Positions 9,951 through 22,534 are shown, counted from the first letter of the stretch. The stretch is 64,000 nucleotides of DNA from Sthenelais limicola (GCA_942159475.1 OW804096.1:40547744-40611743), one strand, 5' to 3'. The notes: a model not told the origin generated them from the sequence alone. Program-made: numbers and translations.

Positions 9951-12946
9951 ATGGAACCTATATATAATATATAATAGTCCGAATCTATAACATTTATATG
10001 GAGTGAATGCGCGCATACAGATTTAAACCTTCCCGTGCGGGTAAGAGGGATAAATGGACATGCCTCCGTATACCTCCCCTAAATTGGCTGCTTCAGTATC
10101 TGACATGAAATATTCAAAATTGCTATCAGGTATGAAGCGCTGACAACACAGCACAGGACATCATATGCAGATTGCCCTTTAGTCATGCGCGCTCAAATGA
10201 GAGGGCGTTATTAGGTTTGGTACCTCTGCCATTTTGGATCAAAAGGACCATGGCCCTGCACCGTGCATCTCCCCTACTTTCCTTGACCATCTCCCCTCCC
10301 TTCCTTGACCACTGCCCCTATGGTGGCCGACCAGCCTATAAAACACCCGCCAAGTCATCAATCTGGAAAATGCCCCCTAGCGAGAGCATGTAGTTCTAGG
10401 GCCCCCTGGCGGAAACGCCGCGCACCCTGGTGGGCAGGGCCAGTGCTATCTAAGGTCACAGGGGCAGCGACCACATGGTGCTAATATCATTAGAAGGGCC
10501 TTGATAAAATATCAACCATCCAGTACCCCGGATGGACACCAGATTGAGGCCCTCAGGTAAATTCTAGAGGAGCCTAGTGGTCTTTCTAATCGAATGGAAG
10601 CTAAGGTACCGTCGGCAGTGGCGCCCTGGAATTGGATCAATGGGTCTGGTTTTATTACATAATCACGGGGTAATCGTTTGGAATCGCATCTCTCAGGTGC
10701 ATGCAAAAATCAGAGGGTAATGAGGCTGGATTCCACTGACGTTTTGTCTCCCTCTGCGGTCGTTGCGGTTGCATTTTGCAGTGCATTCGCAATCCGAATA
10801 TAATATTTAACAAATGGGGGTGGTCAGAGGAGAGTCTTGGTAGGTTGTGCAATATAGATTCTTTATAATAGTTAATAAATGGCAATGCTTATAAAACCTC
10901 ATATAAGCGCAATAAGGACTCCCTATAACGTCGTGGTTGATGTAATATTTGTAAGAGTATGCATGGGTCAGAGTAATATCTATATATAGATGACCTAGGC
11001 GTCGCATTAAACTCCCCCCCCCCCCCTTCATTTTCTGGGCTCGTAGATTGGCATATCTGCACTCCGTTTGTTGCAAGTCTATGTGTTTACCGCCATATTG
11101 CATTTTGTTATTCTCAAAATGATTATAATATTTCCTGGATAATTTACTCGGGTTGGGGTTCATGGGAATTAGCCTTAGGTTCTCTGGATCACCCTCATTA
11201 TCCTAATAATAACATTCATTCACAGTAACGATCGATTTTCCCTGTCATTAAGGAAAATCTCAGATTTCCGTCATGTGTTTATATACTAACGCTGCGAGAG
11301 TATATACATATATGAGAGACTGAACATAAACCAAGTTCACAATGAAGCCCAGATTTAACATATTAAGTGCCTTTCCCAGAAATGTATCGTTCTTTTAAAG
11401 ACCGATGTGGTTGTTTGCACCGACCCTTGATTAACAAAATTTATAAAGATAACCGCAACTTCTGAATTAAAGTGAATATTTACGAGAGAAAAAGTCGATA
11501 TGTATATGGCTGTTAAACTCCTTGAGCGTCTTCAAACTTTTGACAAAGAGGATGGGCTGCACCCCGCCTCCCCTTCACGAAACACATAGTTTGGGTTACA
11601 CCTTTGAGAAATTTGTAGACGCCTTAGCTGGTACATTGATAAAGCTGATCGGGTCAGACACATCGAACCGAAGCATCGATTAGATGCCATGTAATGATGC
11701 ATGAGTCCCTATTTAGTGAAGTATTTTGCATCATTTTACCAGGCGCCGGGTCCATTATGAACGATCTCTGCTCCCACATCAGCCGAAATATCTTTTCGTC
11801 TCTTTACAACCTAAGCCTCCGCCACCACCACCTCGAGAAACAGAGCCGGGAGAAATGATAGAATGGGGAAAGGAGCGGGTGGCCATTTTTGAAGTAATGA
11901 TTTGCCTTTACATCACAAGAAACCAATCTTTAAGGAGCGAAGAAAATCGAAAGATTTTTTCTCTATAAGTGAGTTGTCTAGCCGAAAATGGACCTGTCGA
12001 TCAAGCTCCTCCTCTCATAGAGGATAATATTGACTTTCATTTTATATATGAGCACGTGTGTAAAACTCTTGAGAAATTGTATATCCGATATCCTTAAGGG
12101 GAGTTTCCAGTCGTTGCTCTTAAGATTATTGAACGAAATACTGCTCCCCGAAAAGACTATCGCACGACCGTCAGTCATCGTGTCTCGGGGAATTTGATAT
12201 TGCAAAGTATCGACGGGCACACAGCATATTCCTCGATCGTATGAGGTGCTTCCACTGCATTTTGGTGTAAGCGGCTTGTACATAAATCAGAACCATGTAT
12301 TCCATCAGTGCCCTGCCTTAAAAATATGTATACGTGCATTTATTATGTATAGCTACATGAAATCAATATATATGAAGATAACTCTTGTCTATATAAGAAC
12401 AACACCAACCCCAAGCTCTTCCATTGACGGTAAAGCCACAACATTCCCCTATGATTCCTGTCTACTCATCTTGCAGTAAGGCAATTAATCTTACCCACGG
12501 ATTTGGATTTCTTTCAATACCATTTAATAGCAGAATTGCTCACTTGAAGTGATTGTCTTGACACATACCATTGACACGTTGTAGGATTGAGATTCATATA
12601 AATAAGGATCCATCAAATATCCAACGCTCTTTGAACTTAAGAGGCTCTAAAAGGGCAAAGCCGTACTGTGGCTTATCCCCAGCTGTAAAGAAGCTTTGAG
12701 TTGATTTGAGCAGAGCTTTTGCCCGTTGAAGTCCCTCATTTGAAGGCAAGTGTGAATCAACAATTTCACATGGATGAATTCTGGCACCAGATCAATTGCT
12801 CGAGTATACGACCATATAAAAAGTCCTTTTCAATCCATTTCACTTCAGAGTTTGACTTCTACAAGGCCGGCAGTGCTTAGTGAACCTAGTTCTCGTTAAG
12901 TCCTTACCAACAGCAGGAATCTGTCGAGACAGGATCTGGATTAAAT

Positions 12947-13181
12947 GGGTCATATCTTCAGAAAATGCACAATTGGCCTTCACCAATCCTCTCAAATAAC
13001 CCAAATTTAAGACGGAAATCAGGTTTAAAATACAATTCAACATAACCAGACAGGTTTATTGAATGAATAGAATACAGAATACACTCAGATATACATAGTA
13101 TTTATCAATCTTCACTCTAATTTAGCAGAATTTGAGAGATGTGTAGAACTGTAGATTGTGCATTTTCAGAAAATCTGACCC
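12947..13181 (+). mobile_element. MITE family A, copy 4
   Basis: The element starts GGGTCATATCTTCAG and ends CATTTTCAGAAAATCTGACC followed by C. The terminal inverted repeats run about 30 bp (AGAAAATGCACAATTGG on the left, AGATTGTGCATTTTC on the right). Flanks AAAT and AATT differ by one base from a perfect 4-bp target duplication. No ORF of note. Confidence 0.85.
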
Positions 13182-13800
13182 AATTTAACAGAAGCTCCTC
13201 CGATGTCATATTCTTCTTCAGAGTACATTTGGTACGCATGAGTTTTTTTTGTTTTTGTTTTTTTCAATCACCGGATTATCAACACATTCCGCTCTACGGG
13301 ACTGATAACAATATGATTATACATCAGGTCCTCTCTCTCCTCATCTGTTGTACAAAAAAAGGTTATACTCTTTCCTTGGCGTGTATACTGCCAACATGTA
13401 TTATCAAATCGCATGGAAGAATAAAGGTATGCTATTGAACATGTTTTCTGTTATTTTATATGCTTTCTTTCTTGAGTTGATATTAAAGACGAGCTGGTTT
13501 GACTGGTTATAACCAGTTTCACGCGCTTACTACCACTCCGACTTAACCCGCGGGAGGGGGGGGGGGTTGGTACGCATGAGTTAATCTTTTTAGAGATGCC
13601 TAGAATTTCGGCATCCCTTAGAGCGGCTGAGGTATAGATAGTTCCATCTAAGTCCATATCTATACATGAATCTAGTAATGTCGACATTTCTGTCAACGCT
13701 GTCATGTTACCGCTTGGTCTGATTTTCGTCAAGAAGAAGTCATACTTTTCCTATATTGGAAAACTATGGCATAAAAGTGTGCTCTTGTTTTACCCATCAC

Positions 13801-14199
13801 ATATGATGAGTCACAGGAAAATGAGTCGCAAGTCGCAAATATTGGATTTTTAAGATATGATCATATATTTGAAAAGATGAGATCAAGGCGATTCTAATGA
13901 TAGTAAACATTAGGACATCAGATAATGCTTCTATATTTTAAGTTTCATATTTCACTTTTAAGAATAGAGTTTCCAATATCTCTTGGTGGACAATTACTAC
14001 TAAAGTAGCTAAATATACTCTACTGCATGAATATATTTAATACGCTGTCTCGACATTTGGTACATGTATTTATGGGACTAGGGGCATTGGATATCCTTAG
14101 AATGAGCACATTCTTATAAAGAGAACCTGTGAATAAATCACTTTCAAAAATATAATTGTTGCCACTTGTGACTCATTTCCCTGGAACACATCACACATA
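13801..14199 (+). mobile_element. MITE family B, copy 1
   Basis: The left end contains CAGGAAAATGAGTCGCAAGT. The right end is the inverse (CCACTTGTGACTCATTTCCC, then ACACATCACA). Terminal inverted repeats are about 40 bp. The internal landmarks TCTATATTTTAAGTTTCATA and GGTGGACAATTACTA recur in all copies. Non-coding. Confidence 0.85.
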
Positions 14200-14377
14200 G
14201 GAATCGCTGGATTATGAATAGTGAGACGGTCTTTAGCAACTGATAGACTTAAACAATCTCCAGCACTGCCTCCGGCTTATTACAATTCTCTCGCTAATCA
14301 ACCGTATTTAATTGCATATACCGGGCTCCATTTAATTACATTATAGAGTAGCTCTGAACGATTGAGTTGGTGTGACA

Positions 14378-14660
14378 AGGCGGTTGCAGAAAGCACATAT
14401 ATGTAATAGGAGGTCGTGGGTTCAAGTCCCGCCTAGGGCAGCCAGTGATTTTTTTTACCTGGGGTCACAATTGGGGCTGTCGCCAGACACTCATGGTGCA
14501 TGGGATTCGTTCCGAATTTGAAGTAGTAACTCTGAGAGGCCTTGATTTGATATGACAAGGTTATATAAAGCAGCCCTGAGAGCTTATAGAGCACCAGCCA
14601 TGTAATGAAACATGCTTCCTACCAAGGGCAGCCAGTCTTTTCTACCTGCGGGGGTCACCT
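14378..14660 (+). repeat. tRNA-like SINE sequence, two diverged units
   Basis: Unit 1 (14378-14470) has an RNA polymerase III B-box-like GGGTTCAAGTCCC followed by GCCTAGGGCAGCCAGT and a T run. Unit 2 (about 14550-14660) repeats GATATGACAAGG, AGGGCAGCCAGT and ACCTGCGGGGGTCACC. Only unit 1 keeps the B box. Not a functional tRNA gene, since a normal cloverleaf is not evident. Confidence 0.5.
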
Positions 14661-14728
14661 CATATATATGCAACAAAGTAATTGGATTAAAACTGATAGC
14701 TCTCCCTCCTATATATATACATAATATA

Positions 14729-15132
14729 TATGTGATGGGCTTCAGGAAAATGAGTCGCAAAAAATTGATTTTGAGATATCATCATATTTGAAAAGATGAG
14801 ATGAGATGGATTTTAATAATGGCATACCTTAGGACATCTAATAAGTATTTCTATATTTTAAGTTTGATATTTTTAATTTTGAAAAGAAAAACCAGTTTGC
14901 AATATTTCTGGGTGGACAATTATACTAGTAGATTAGCTAAATGTACACAATAGCATGACCTTAGGAATGCATGGATATATTTAACACACTGTCTTGGAAT
15001 TTGGTACATGTATTCATACGACTGAAGGCGTTAGACAACCCAAAATTGAGATCATTCCTATAGAGAGATTTTGTGAATACAACACTTCGAATATTGCGAC
15101 TTGTGACTCATTTTGCTGATACACATCATACA
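14729..15132 (+). mobile_element. MITE family B, copy 2
   Basis: Begins near TATGTGATGGGCTTCAGG with AAAATGAGTCGCAAAAAAT and ends GCGACTTGTGACTCATTTTG, then ACACATCATACATG. It lies 530 bp from copy 1, with tRNA-like repeats in between. Confidence 0.85.
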
Positions 15133-15249
15133 TGGGATCATACGCTCGGAAAAGCTTAAGTTCTATAAGTGCTTGAGATTTACCAATCCATTATATATCC
15201 TAAACATATACCTCATACATGAAATGTGGGTATATCATCTAAGGCTAGC

Positions 15250-15412
15250 AGGCCGAGACCCCAGACCAAACGGCCATCCTCTCAGACTTCCAGACAAGAC
15301 ACCTACTTGGAAGAAGAGGGAAGATAGATGTCATCCAGAGACGAGGTTGCCATCTCCAGCTAGCCGCCACCGCCACTGGTGCCGTGATCGCAGAGTGTGC
15401 AGGCCATAGGAC
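15250..15412 (+). other. GC-rich coding-like stretch, unassigned
   Basis: After a CTAGCAG acceptor-like site, one frame stays open for about 52 codons to a TGA near 15427 (beginning AETPDQTAILSDF, later RRGKIDVIQRRGC). An overlapping frame is also open and starts at 15113. The base composition is much richer in GC than the surroundings. It could be a retroelement ORF remnant or a decayed exon of a processed gene. No family was recognised. Confidence 0.25.
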
Positions 15413-15737
15413 AGGACCCAGGAAGTGATTTTTTGAACTTTGAAGCTTCCGCTAAAGATATATATTACATACGTGTTCTTCTTTTTGGGTCAGAGCATTG
15501 TCCCCGAGATTTAGCGACCAGACTTCACGTGGTATGATCTAGGGAAATGTTCTGTACTGATTCCAGTTTTAGGGACATGCAGGCCTTTTGATGAGAATTC
15601 TTTGATTTAAGTTTTAATACAAGTATAGGCGCAACCTCTACTTCCTTTCATACAATCTTGCAGAGCGACTATTCTCATGCGTTACCTTCCCAATATCAGT
15701 ACAGTACGAGCATTAATATTTATGAAGAAAACTGTTT

Positions 15738-15787
15738 CTTTGGCTCTGTGGTTGGAGTGCAGGACTCCAGGTCATGAGTTCGATAGG
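15738..15787 (+). repeat. tRNA-like SINE head
   Basis: TGGCTCTGTGGTTGGAGTGC resembles an A box and GAGTTCGATAGG a B box. It is immediately followed by family E sequence. Confidence 0.4.
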
Positions 15788-15790
15788 GCT

Positions 15791-15990
15791 ATAGAAACCA
15801 AATACATCATAGGAAAGATGAAATCTTGTTTTATGGAAACATGTAAAACACATGGCTATTCATATGAGATCACTGTTAAATATCGCATGCTGAACATAGC
15901 AAGATTTCAATAGCTTTTCTCCTATAGATACATAAGCTTCCATTATTCCGGTTGAGTCGAGTTTCAAGATGGCGGACATGCAAATCCCCA
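15791..15990 (+). repeat. Interspersed repeat family E, copy 1
   Basis: It shares TTATGGAAACATGTAAAACA and ATGGCGGACATGCAAATCCC with the copies at 54 and 58.8 kb. It directly follows a tRNA-like segment (15738-15787), so it may be the body of a SINE, but the other copies lack that head. Confidence 0.7.
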
Positions 15991-17689
15991 GAGGCATCGT
16001 ATATAATTGTAATCATTAGAAATGTATCTTAGTTCTATTATTAACCTTGCCTTCACGCCTATAATACAGTACAGTATGAAAGCAACACTCTAAAGCTAAC
16101 CCTCTTTATATATGTGTAAACTGTATCGCAATAGTAGAGCCATACAATTCTCGTAAATTCCAATGTTGTTATCCATACATTATAAAAGTCGAACATGCAA
16201 ATCGCTGTTCATAGTACCGTATTCTAGGTCACAGTATTAGCTATCTGGCCTATACTTCTAATCCCCTTCAAACAATTAATAAGTATTAGTCATTCTAATG
16301 CCATCGGTCATGTATTTGCTTAAAATGTAACGGGAAATACGATTGTATATACATAAATCATTTAAATGAATTGAATCAATTAAATTGAATCAATAACCCT
16401 AAAACTAATTCTTGAAACTTGCTTTTCAATTATTGATGGACAAGCTTTGCATGGTTCTAAATGGATTGTCATGTGCTGTCTCGGACTGATTCAACTTTTG
16501 GGGACATCCGTGTCTTATCAATCATAACAGTCCTTTCCCTGGAGCAGCCGCCCAAGGAAACCCTTTTATCTTTAGATCCTCGGCGATCAGGAATATATTC
16601 CGTTTCATTATACAGGGTGTCATGTCGATGGAGTGGGCCCCTATAACTCTCCCGCACACGCCCATTGAAGGGTTGAATTATTTAGGCGAGGCTGTATCTT
16701 GAAGATTTAATTCAATAATACATAACCATGGTAGATAAATTGTATGCCAAGTCAATTGCATTGGCGCTATAAATCTGGACATCAAAAGCCATTCCCTTCA
16801 AGCTGACTGCTTACCAACCCCCCAGGCTGATAGAATCCCTATCATTTGACACTCGTACCACTGGGCGTGGGCTGTGAAACTAACCCTTTAGGCTACTACT
16901 ACCGATGCCTACAGCTCTACTATAAGGGAGAAGAATCTACTCGGTATAATTCACTTATAACTGGATAGTCCCACGATTCGGAAAAGCTGTCCTTAGTAGT
17001 AGGTAGAAATATGGCTATTAGATGGGTAGATGTCCGCATAAGGAGGCATCTGTGTGTGAGTAGTATATGGAATTGAACCAGTTTTGCAGGACACAACTTG
17101 CTGTCGCATGAGTAGTATATGTAAATGATTCTTGTCAGTAGGTAGAGGTCCCTTTAAGAAGGCCTCCGCTGGATTGGGGGAATTTCGTAAATGCGAGAGG
17201 AATCCTTGTGAGAACTCGTAAGTATTTGATTGAATGACATTGTATCCCTTGGCGAGCCTCTTGCAACATTCCTGATTTATGCTGGAAGATCCATCCACAA
17301 AGTCTATAAAAATTCCTGGGGAAGGAAGAGCTTGGATATAGTCTATTGTCCTTGCGAAGACACTCAGTATAATAATGATCATCTGACATTATTTTCGGCA
17401 TGCATCAACCTCGCGATTGGAAAAGCTAATGATACCGGTGCCATTAATGTATTACCCATCAGTTTGGGAAGGTCATTCATAGCTCTCGCTGAACAATTTA
17501 CGATAAAAAAGCACTTCCCATGCGTGGTAAACTCTCCATTACTCGTTATCAATAATTAGATCACATCCAGTAGCTAACGCAGAGGATAACTTCATCCCCA
17601 TATACAAAGATAGTCTTGCAAAATATTCTCTACTTTAGGGCTAATCCACTACGTCGCAAGTAAAAAGCGATTATTTTGCATGTTATTGT

Positions 17690-17790
17690 ATGTGTAGCTC
17701 GAAGGGGCTGAAAACCTCCCATTAGCTGGAGAAACCCCCTTCCATACCATTCGATGGATGAAAATAAAGGTTTTTCAAATTCAAATTAAC
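17690..17790 (+). mobile_element. Probable LINE 3' end
   Basis: A GC-richer stretch with GGAGAAACCCCCTTCC leads into GATGGATGAAAATAAAGG and then a short direct repeat (TTTTTCAAATTCAAATT). An AATAAA just before a small A/T-rich repeated tail is typical of CR1/L2-like LINE 3' ends. No coding part is present. Confidence 0.4.
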
Positions 17791-18920
17791 AAATTGCAGA
17801 AATATCTAATTTCTTTGCTGTTCTTCAATCAAATTGCTGCCCGCAAACAATCGCAAGGCCTTACGACCCTGTAGAGGAGCTCTGTAGGTTCCTAGTAAAG
17901 GACCACTGTAACGGATGTTTAAATATTTCCTGTCTGATATAAGTTTTCGAATATCTTCATTTAATCATCAATTATCAAAATCCATCGATAAAATTGAAAT
18001 GGAATACTCATTCTTTTATGTAATTGATAGTGCAAAGCCATTTACGTGGGAGAATTATATAAAACTACATGCTAAGAACGATTTTTTTTTCATGGAAAGT
18101 GAAACCTCTATTGAGGCATTGTTAATGTTGGTGAACAGGATCTAAATGAGCAGCCCCTTCAGCCTCGCACATCCTGTTCATTTGCTGCATATATAGGCCT
18201 ATATATACACGTTTGATCATAACATTTAAGCTGAAATCCGATTCATGGAGAGATGGGTATACCGTTTCGCAATAAGTAGTCACCCTTTGATATGCAGAAT
18301 TAGTCACATTGCCCTTTTTATCTGACTTATCATACAATTTGTCCTAAATGTACTGCTGGCCTTGTTTTAATCGGGGAGAATGAAAACTAGAGGTATATGA
18401 ATCAAAATAAATTGTAGTGGTAATTACACTTCTGTTTGATCGGATTATTTGTATATAATTTATGAAACGTGGCAAGGCATGGAACAAATCATATTGTTGG
18501 TTATTAGTATTTTTGTAACTTCTGTTCAAATGTGATGAGGTCAATAATGTACTGTGGATTATCTGCCTTCATATAAATTGAGCCACTACCTATGCATTGT
18601 CCTAAAATTTTTGTTGTAATTTCTTGTATTATTGGTTGTTTTGTATCCAACTTTTCCCTTTTACATCAAGCAACTGATAAATTTAAAGAATGTAGCCTTC
18701 ATCTCATACAATCACAACTCATTTCATTTATCATTCCCTATGTAACCTGATCATGTTATTATCTTGAAGGTACTGTTTTTGGACCATCACATTTAAATAT
18801 GTACCTCTAATAAAAATAAACACAGGTCATGATGAGAAACACTCTTGTAGTGAGATTGCAACTGTAATGTCTTTCCTGAATATAAAAAGATACGTTACAA
18901 AAATAAGAATATTTAAACTA

Positions 18921-18980
18921 TAGATAGATAAATGAATAGATAAATAAATAGATAAATAAATAAATAAATAAATAAATAAA
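18921..18980 (+). repeat. TAAA/TAGA microsatellite
   Basis: About 60 bp of alternating TAGATAAA and TAAA units, ending 10 bp before the TM2 exon on the plus map, that is just inside the following intron. Confidence 0.95.
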
Positions 18981-18989
18981 GGCACTTAC

Positions 18990-19076
18990 CTAGCAATGAT
19001 ATAGAGCGTGACGTGGGCGGTGAAGATTGAACCAAGATGAGCAATAAGACGAAAAAACTGGAAAATAGACTCATGC
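18990..19076 (-). CDS. nAChR-family subunit, exon encoding the TM2 pore helix
   Basis: This 87-bp exon (GC plus 28 codons plus G) follows the acceptor TTTTCCTTCCAG and ends at CTAG|GTAAGT. Spliced to the previous exon, it continues GLG-MSLFSSFFVLLLILV-QSSPPTS-RSISLLG. This aligns without gaps to the TM2 helix and TM2-TM3 loop of nicotinic receptors; the PPTS and SLLG positions are decisive anchors. By that alignment the pore positions are 2' Gly, 6' Ser, 9' Ser, 10' Ser, 13' Val, 16' Leu, 17' Ile and 20' Gln. Family members normally have Leu at 9' (the gate), a hydroxyl residue at 2' and often Glu at 20', so this pore is unusual. Both splice sites are good and the frame is kept on both sides, so a pseudoexon is unlikely. 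The low-complexity TAAA/TAGA repeat lies just downstream in the intron. Confidence 0.9.
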
Positions 19077-19823
19077 CTGGAAGGAAAAATAAGAGCCCGA
19101 TTAATACCATTGGAAACGAAGATTTCCCATAGGAATTGAACAGGTGAATTGTCAGATCGAATCATTTTGCGGCTATACAAAAGAGCGGTTGATCATGTCA
19201 CTTAAAAACTAGATTTGAATTATATCAGTTGGAAAATGATAGTAGCTTTATTGGTGTCTATGTGGTGCCGACAATTCTTATGTGTTCATACATGTGTCAG
19301 AATTGACAGATTTTAATAGAATTTGGACAGACGGCGAAGATGTTACACAAATGTGGGTGGAATCTAATTTTCCAAAAATATCTTGGGTATTTGGAGGAAG
19401 AATTGCATTATTTGCTTGCCAGGAACATAGCAAGCTGGCTTGGACTGTGTCAATAGAAAGACACTCCCTGGGCAAAATTGGAAGTGCTCTGATATTGCAG
19501 TAAAGGTACTAGAGCACATTTAGCAGTGTAGTTGGTCAACATCCGCTTGGTCCTAACAACGGAAGTCCCATTTCCACGCATGCGATCTCCATGACATATT
19601 TTTGGAGTGGGATGAGGTCTCTTGTTTTAAAAACCGTTACCTATTGATGCGATTCAAACATAAATTCAGCATGATCGTTCTTAATGAGAATTATCACATA
19701 TTAATACACCATGTAATACTGGATTTGTACCGTGTTGAAAGCGCTTCAATGTGCAAAGTTATTGAGGTTTCATTTCGCAGATCACTGCGATTTACAAGCG
19801 ACATAAACATTGGCAGGGCTGCG

Positions 19824-19877
19824 ACCCGTACTCATAACCCATCTCATCTCACCCATACCCATAACCCATCTCATCTC
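19824..19877 (+). repeat. 27-bp tandem duplication
   Basis: Two adjacent units ending CATAACCCATCTCATCTCA. They differ at two positions near the start. Confidence 0.9.
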
Positions 19878-21800
19878 ATTATTTTCACCACCACTTCTTT
19901 GGAAATGTTATATGTAATAACTATCAACTCCAAAATTATTGATTGTTAAAAATTTAAGCGAAAATTCAGGATAAAGCGGAATACCGGGAATACCCGAGCC
20001 TTACAACGTATTGCTATGTCATATGCCAACACTTATTTACCTGAATAAAGATATGTTTAAAAAAAACAAAAAAATCAACGAGCCAGTTGGTTTCCCTGTC
20101 TGGAAGGTTTCGTCGGGGCAGTGGGTCACAACATTTAGACGATGGTTGCCATGTCAACATGGTTATGATCGCCGATCTTCATATCATCTCTATAATGGTT
20201 TTACTGCCGAAGCGTCGGCCCATCTTGCGAGGGTAATAGACAACTGATAGGGACGGCACTTAGGACACTGGGATGTGAGTGGGTATCTTGTGGAAGGAGT
20301 GACCCTCTGATACCACAAAGGCTCCAGTATATTGAACTACACATATCTTGCATCGGGGATTTATTCTGAAGACATAAAAGAGATCTTTTCATTTAGCAAC
20401 GATATGGACCCTTCATATGGGCGTTATCAAGGCATTCATATTGTCCTTAGCTCAGGAGGTGGTTTTACAGGGCCTTTTAGCGAAAGCTTCGAGGTAACAA
20501 TTACCCTGTTAAAAACGCTATTTTAATGGCTAAATAGATGTGATGAATTCATTAAATTAATGAGTAATCCCATCACTTAATCGATCTGATGATTGTCCTT
20601 TTATCACAGACCCAGATAATAGATCGTTGCCTGTGACGGGCTAATATTCGGGCGATAATCAGAGGCTTAAGCGAAATTTTATTGTAAATTGAATCTGATA
20701 TCAAATGACGTCAGTTCCCAGTTGATTGTCTAGCTTTAATCTCGAGCAGTAAATGTAAATATTAATTAGTGCTCGGGACATGGAACTTGGCGTCACATCG
20801 CGCAAGTCAGCCCGTACGCTACCAGCTACGCTTAGCCAGATTTTCTCCTTGTGCGCAAGCGCCATGCGCACCTAACACGATCAACTTCCGGCTTCCGCTT
20901 GACTAGCTTCTATCAGAGACCGGCGTCTGTCATTATGGTGGTCCCAGCTTGGAGGGCGGGGAGTGGATGGAGTGGGTTGGTGGGTGGGACCTTGCGGATT
21001 AGTGCATATAGAGAAGATGAGCCCTAGGGTCTGGTCTCTGTCGCGGTTGGAAACGGGCATGGGGGACTGCCATACTAACTGGCCCTGTAGTTTGCCCATG
21101 TAGGCCTATAGGCCCATGAACTAAATGGATTTGGAGAGAGGGACAGAAAATGTATAACCGCTCAAGTTTGAACGAAGAGTCACGAAAATTAAGGCTTTCA
21201 ACGTTTTTGTCTTCTCCATCAATTCATCACTGGTCTTTTTTGATCACAATTTGAACTAAACATTTGATCTAAATGAGATCAAGAGAAGTAATTTGTAAAA
21301 AAGGAAAGAGCGAGAGACAGTGTGTCTCCAGCCACACTATTTCATCTCAGGGCATCTTTAGAGGTAAAAAGAAGGCCAAGAAGTATCACGATCATAGAAA
21401 CCAAGGATACAAACCGAAGTCAATTCTGGCATCGAGTTGATTTCGTTGGGTATATCGCGGTCTAGGCCTTATTGCATTTGGCATAGATAAATATTATATT
21501 TCTGAGAGTTCGTGACAACAAGGTACAGAGAGACGGATCGTCTAGATCCCATCTGTGTGTGCCTATAGGGTTCTATGGGACCTTCATCTGAGAAGCTGCT
21601 TTATATAAAAACATGCTAGGTGGTGATTGGCGTGAGGGGATGGAGATTGAGAATGTATGTTGACTTGAGCCGTGTGAGTGGTTTCCATTGGCATAGAGTT
21701 GTGGGGTCTTAGGCCACCATGAGGGGACTTGGAAAATGTGCTAGACTTTGCCCTGGAGAAGGAGGGCGGGATGGACTGTGTTCATACAAGTCATTTGGAG

Positions 21801-21918
21801 TGGAATCTTAACTCCCCCTACTCCGATTCTCTCTGGACTTTCATTGAAGTCCATTTTCGTGGAATCTTAACTCCCCTTACCCCGATTCTCTCTGAATTTT
21901 CATAGAAGTCTATTTTTG
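21801..21918 (+). repeat. 59-bp tandem duplication
   Basis: TGGAATCTTAACTCCCC starts each unit (21801 and 21860). Both continue CCGATTCTCTCTG and end GAAGTC-ATTTT with a few substitutions. Confidence 0.9.
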
Positions 21919-22534
21919 TCAAGAGAACACGCATGCTTTCCTCTCAGTCATGCAATGTGTCATGTAAATCAAGTACATGAATACATATTAGTATTTTAGA
22001 AGACCTTGCTCTTGGAATAGCGGAACGTGGGTAACTTTGTTTTGTTTTAATAGTTTATTCAACCAGGAGGGAATACAAATAGTGATCTTTGCCATCCTAT
22101 TCTCGAGGATCAGGGAGCTGTTTTTTGCAATAAAGTTACTTGGATCACCACTCGATCACTCGTGCTTCTGAGTTGCTCATTTATTGACATTATAAGACCT
22201 TAACAGCCTCGTACCTGGTAGTCTAAGGACACCTAAACTGGTTTATTAAAAATAGTATTATACTGATGATTAACTTTATGGACGGAGTTGAGCTCTTAAA
22301 GTCCTACCTATGTCCTCTTATATGATAGTACTTGACAAAAATCCTTATAGGATATGGAAAGATGTCAAAAAGATTTCTTTCATTTCCTTTTTTGAAATAA
22401 CTGAGATACTGTTACAATATTTTAATCCCCTCTCCCAGCGATATTCTGCATGGATAGAGAAATAGTTCCTGCAGTTTGGAATAACATGAATCACATAAAA
22501 AGATATCTGTTCCATATGATATTGGCTGAGACAA

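Larger units (their letters stand above)
6401..18989 (-). other. Intron of the nAChR gene (12.6 kb)
   Basis: The intron is bounded by donor GTAAGT at 18989 and acceptor TTTCAG at 6401. It is repeat-rich: nested family A element (6627-7057), 15-bp tandem array (7604-7680), family F (7709-8000), family C (8532-8743), a repeat copy at 9809-9950, family A (12947-13181), family B (13801-14199, 14729-15132), tRNA-like repeats (14378-14660, 15738-15787), family E (15791-15990) and a retroelement 3' end (17690-17790). No further exon is needed, because the TM2 and TM3 exons join directly in frame. Confidence 0.85.

Noticed and set aside
16993..17559. Overlapping ORFs of 129 and 109 codons on opposite strands
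   Set aside because: No domains, no codon signal, and mutual overlap. Treated as chance.
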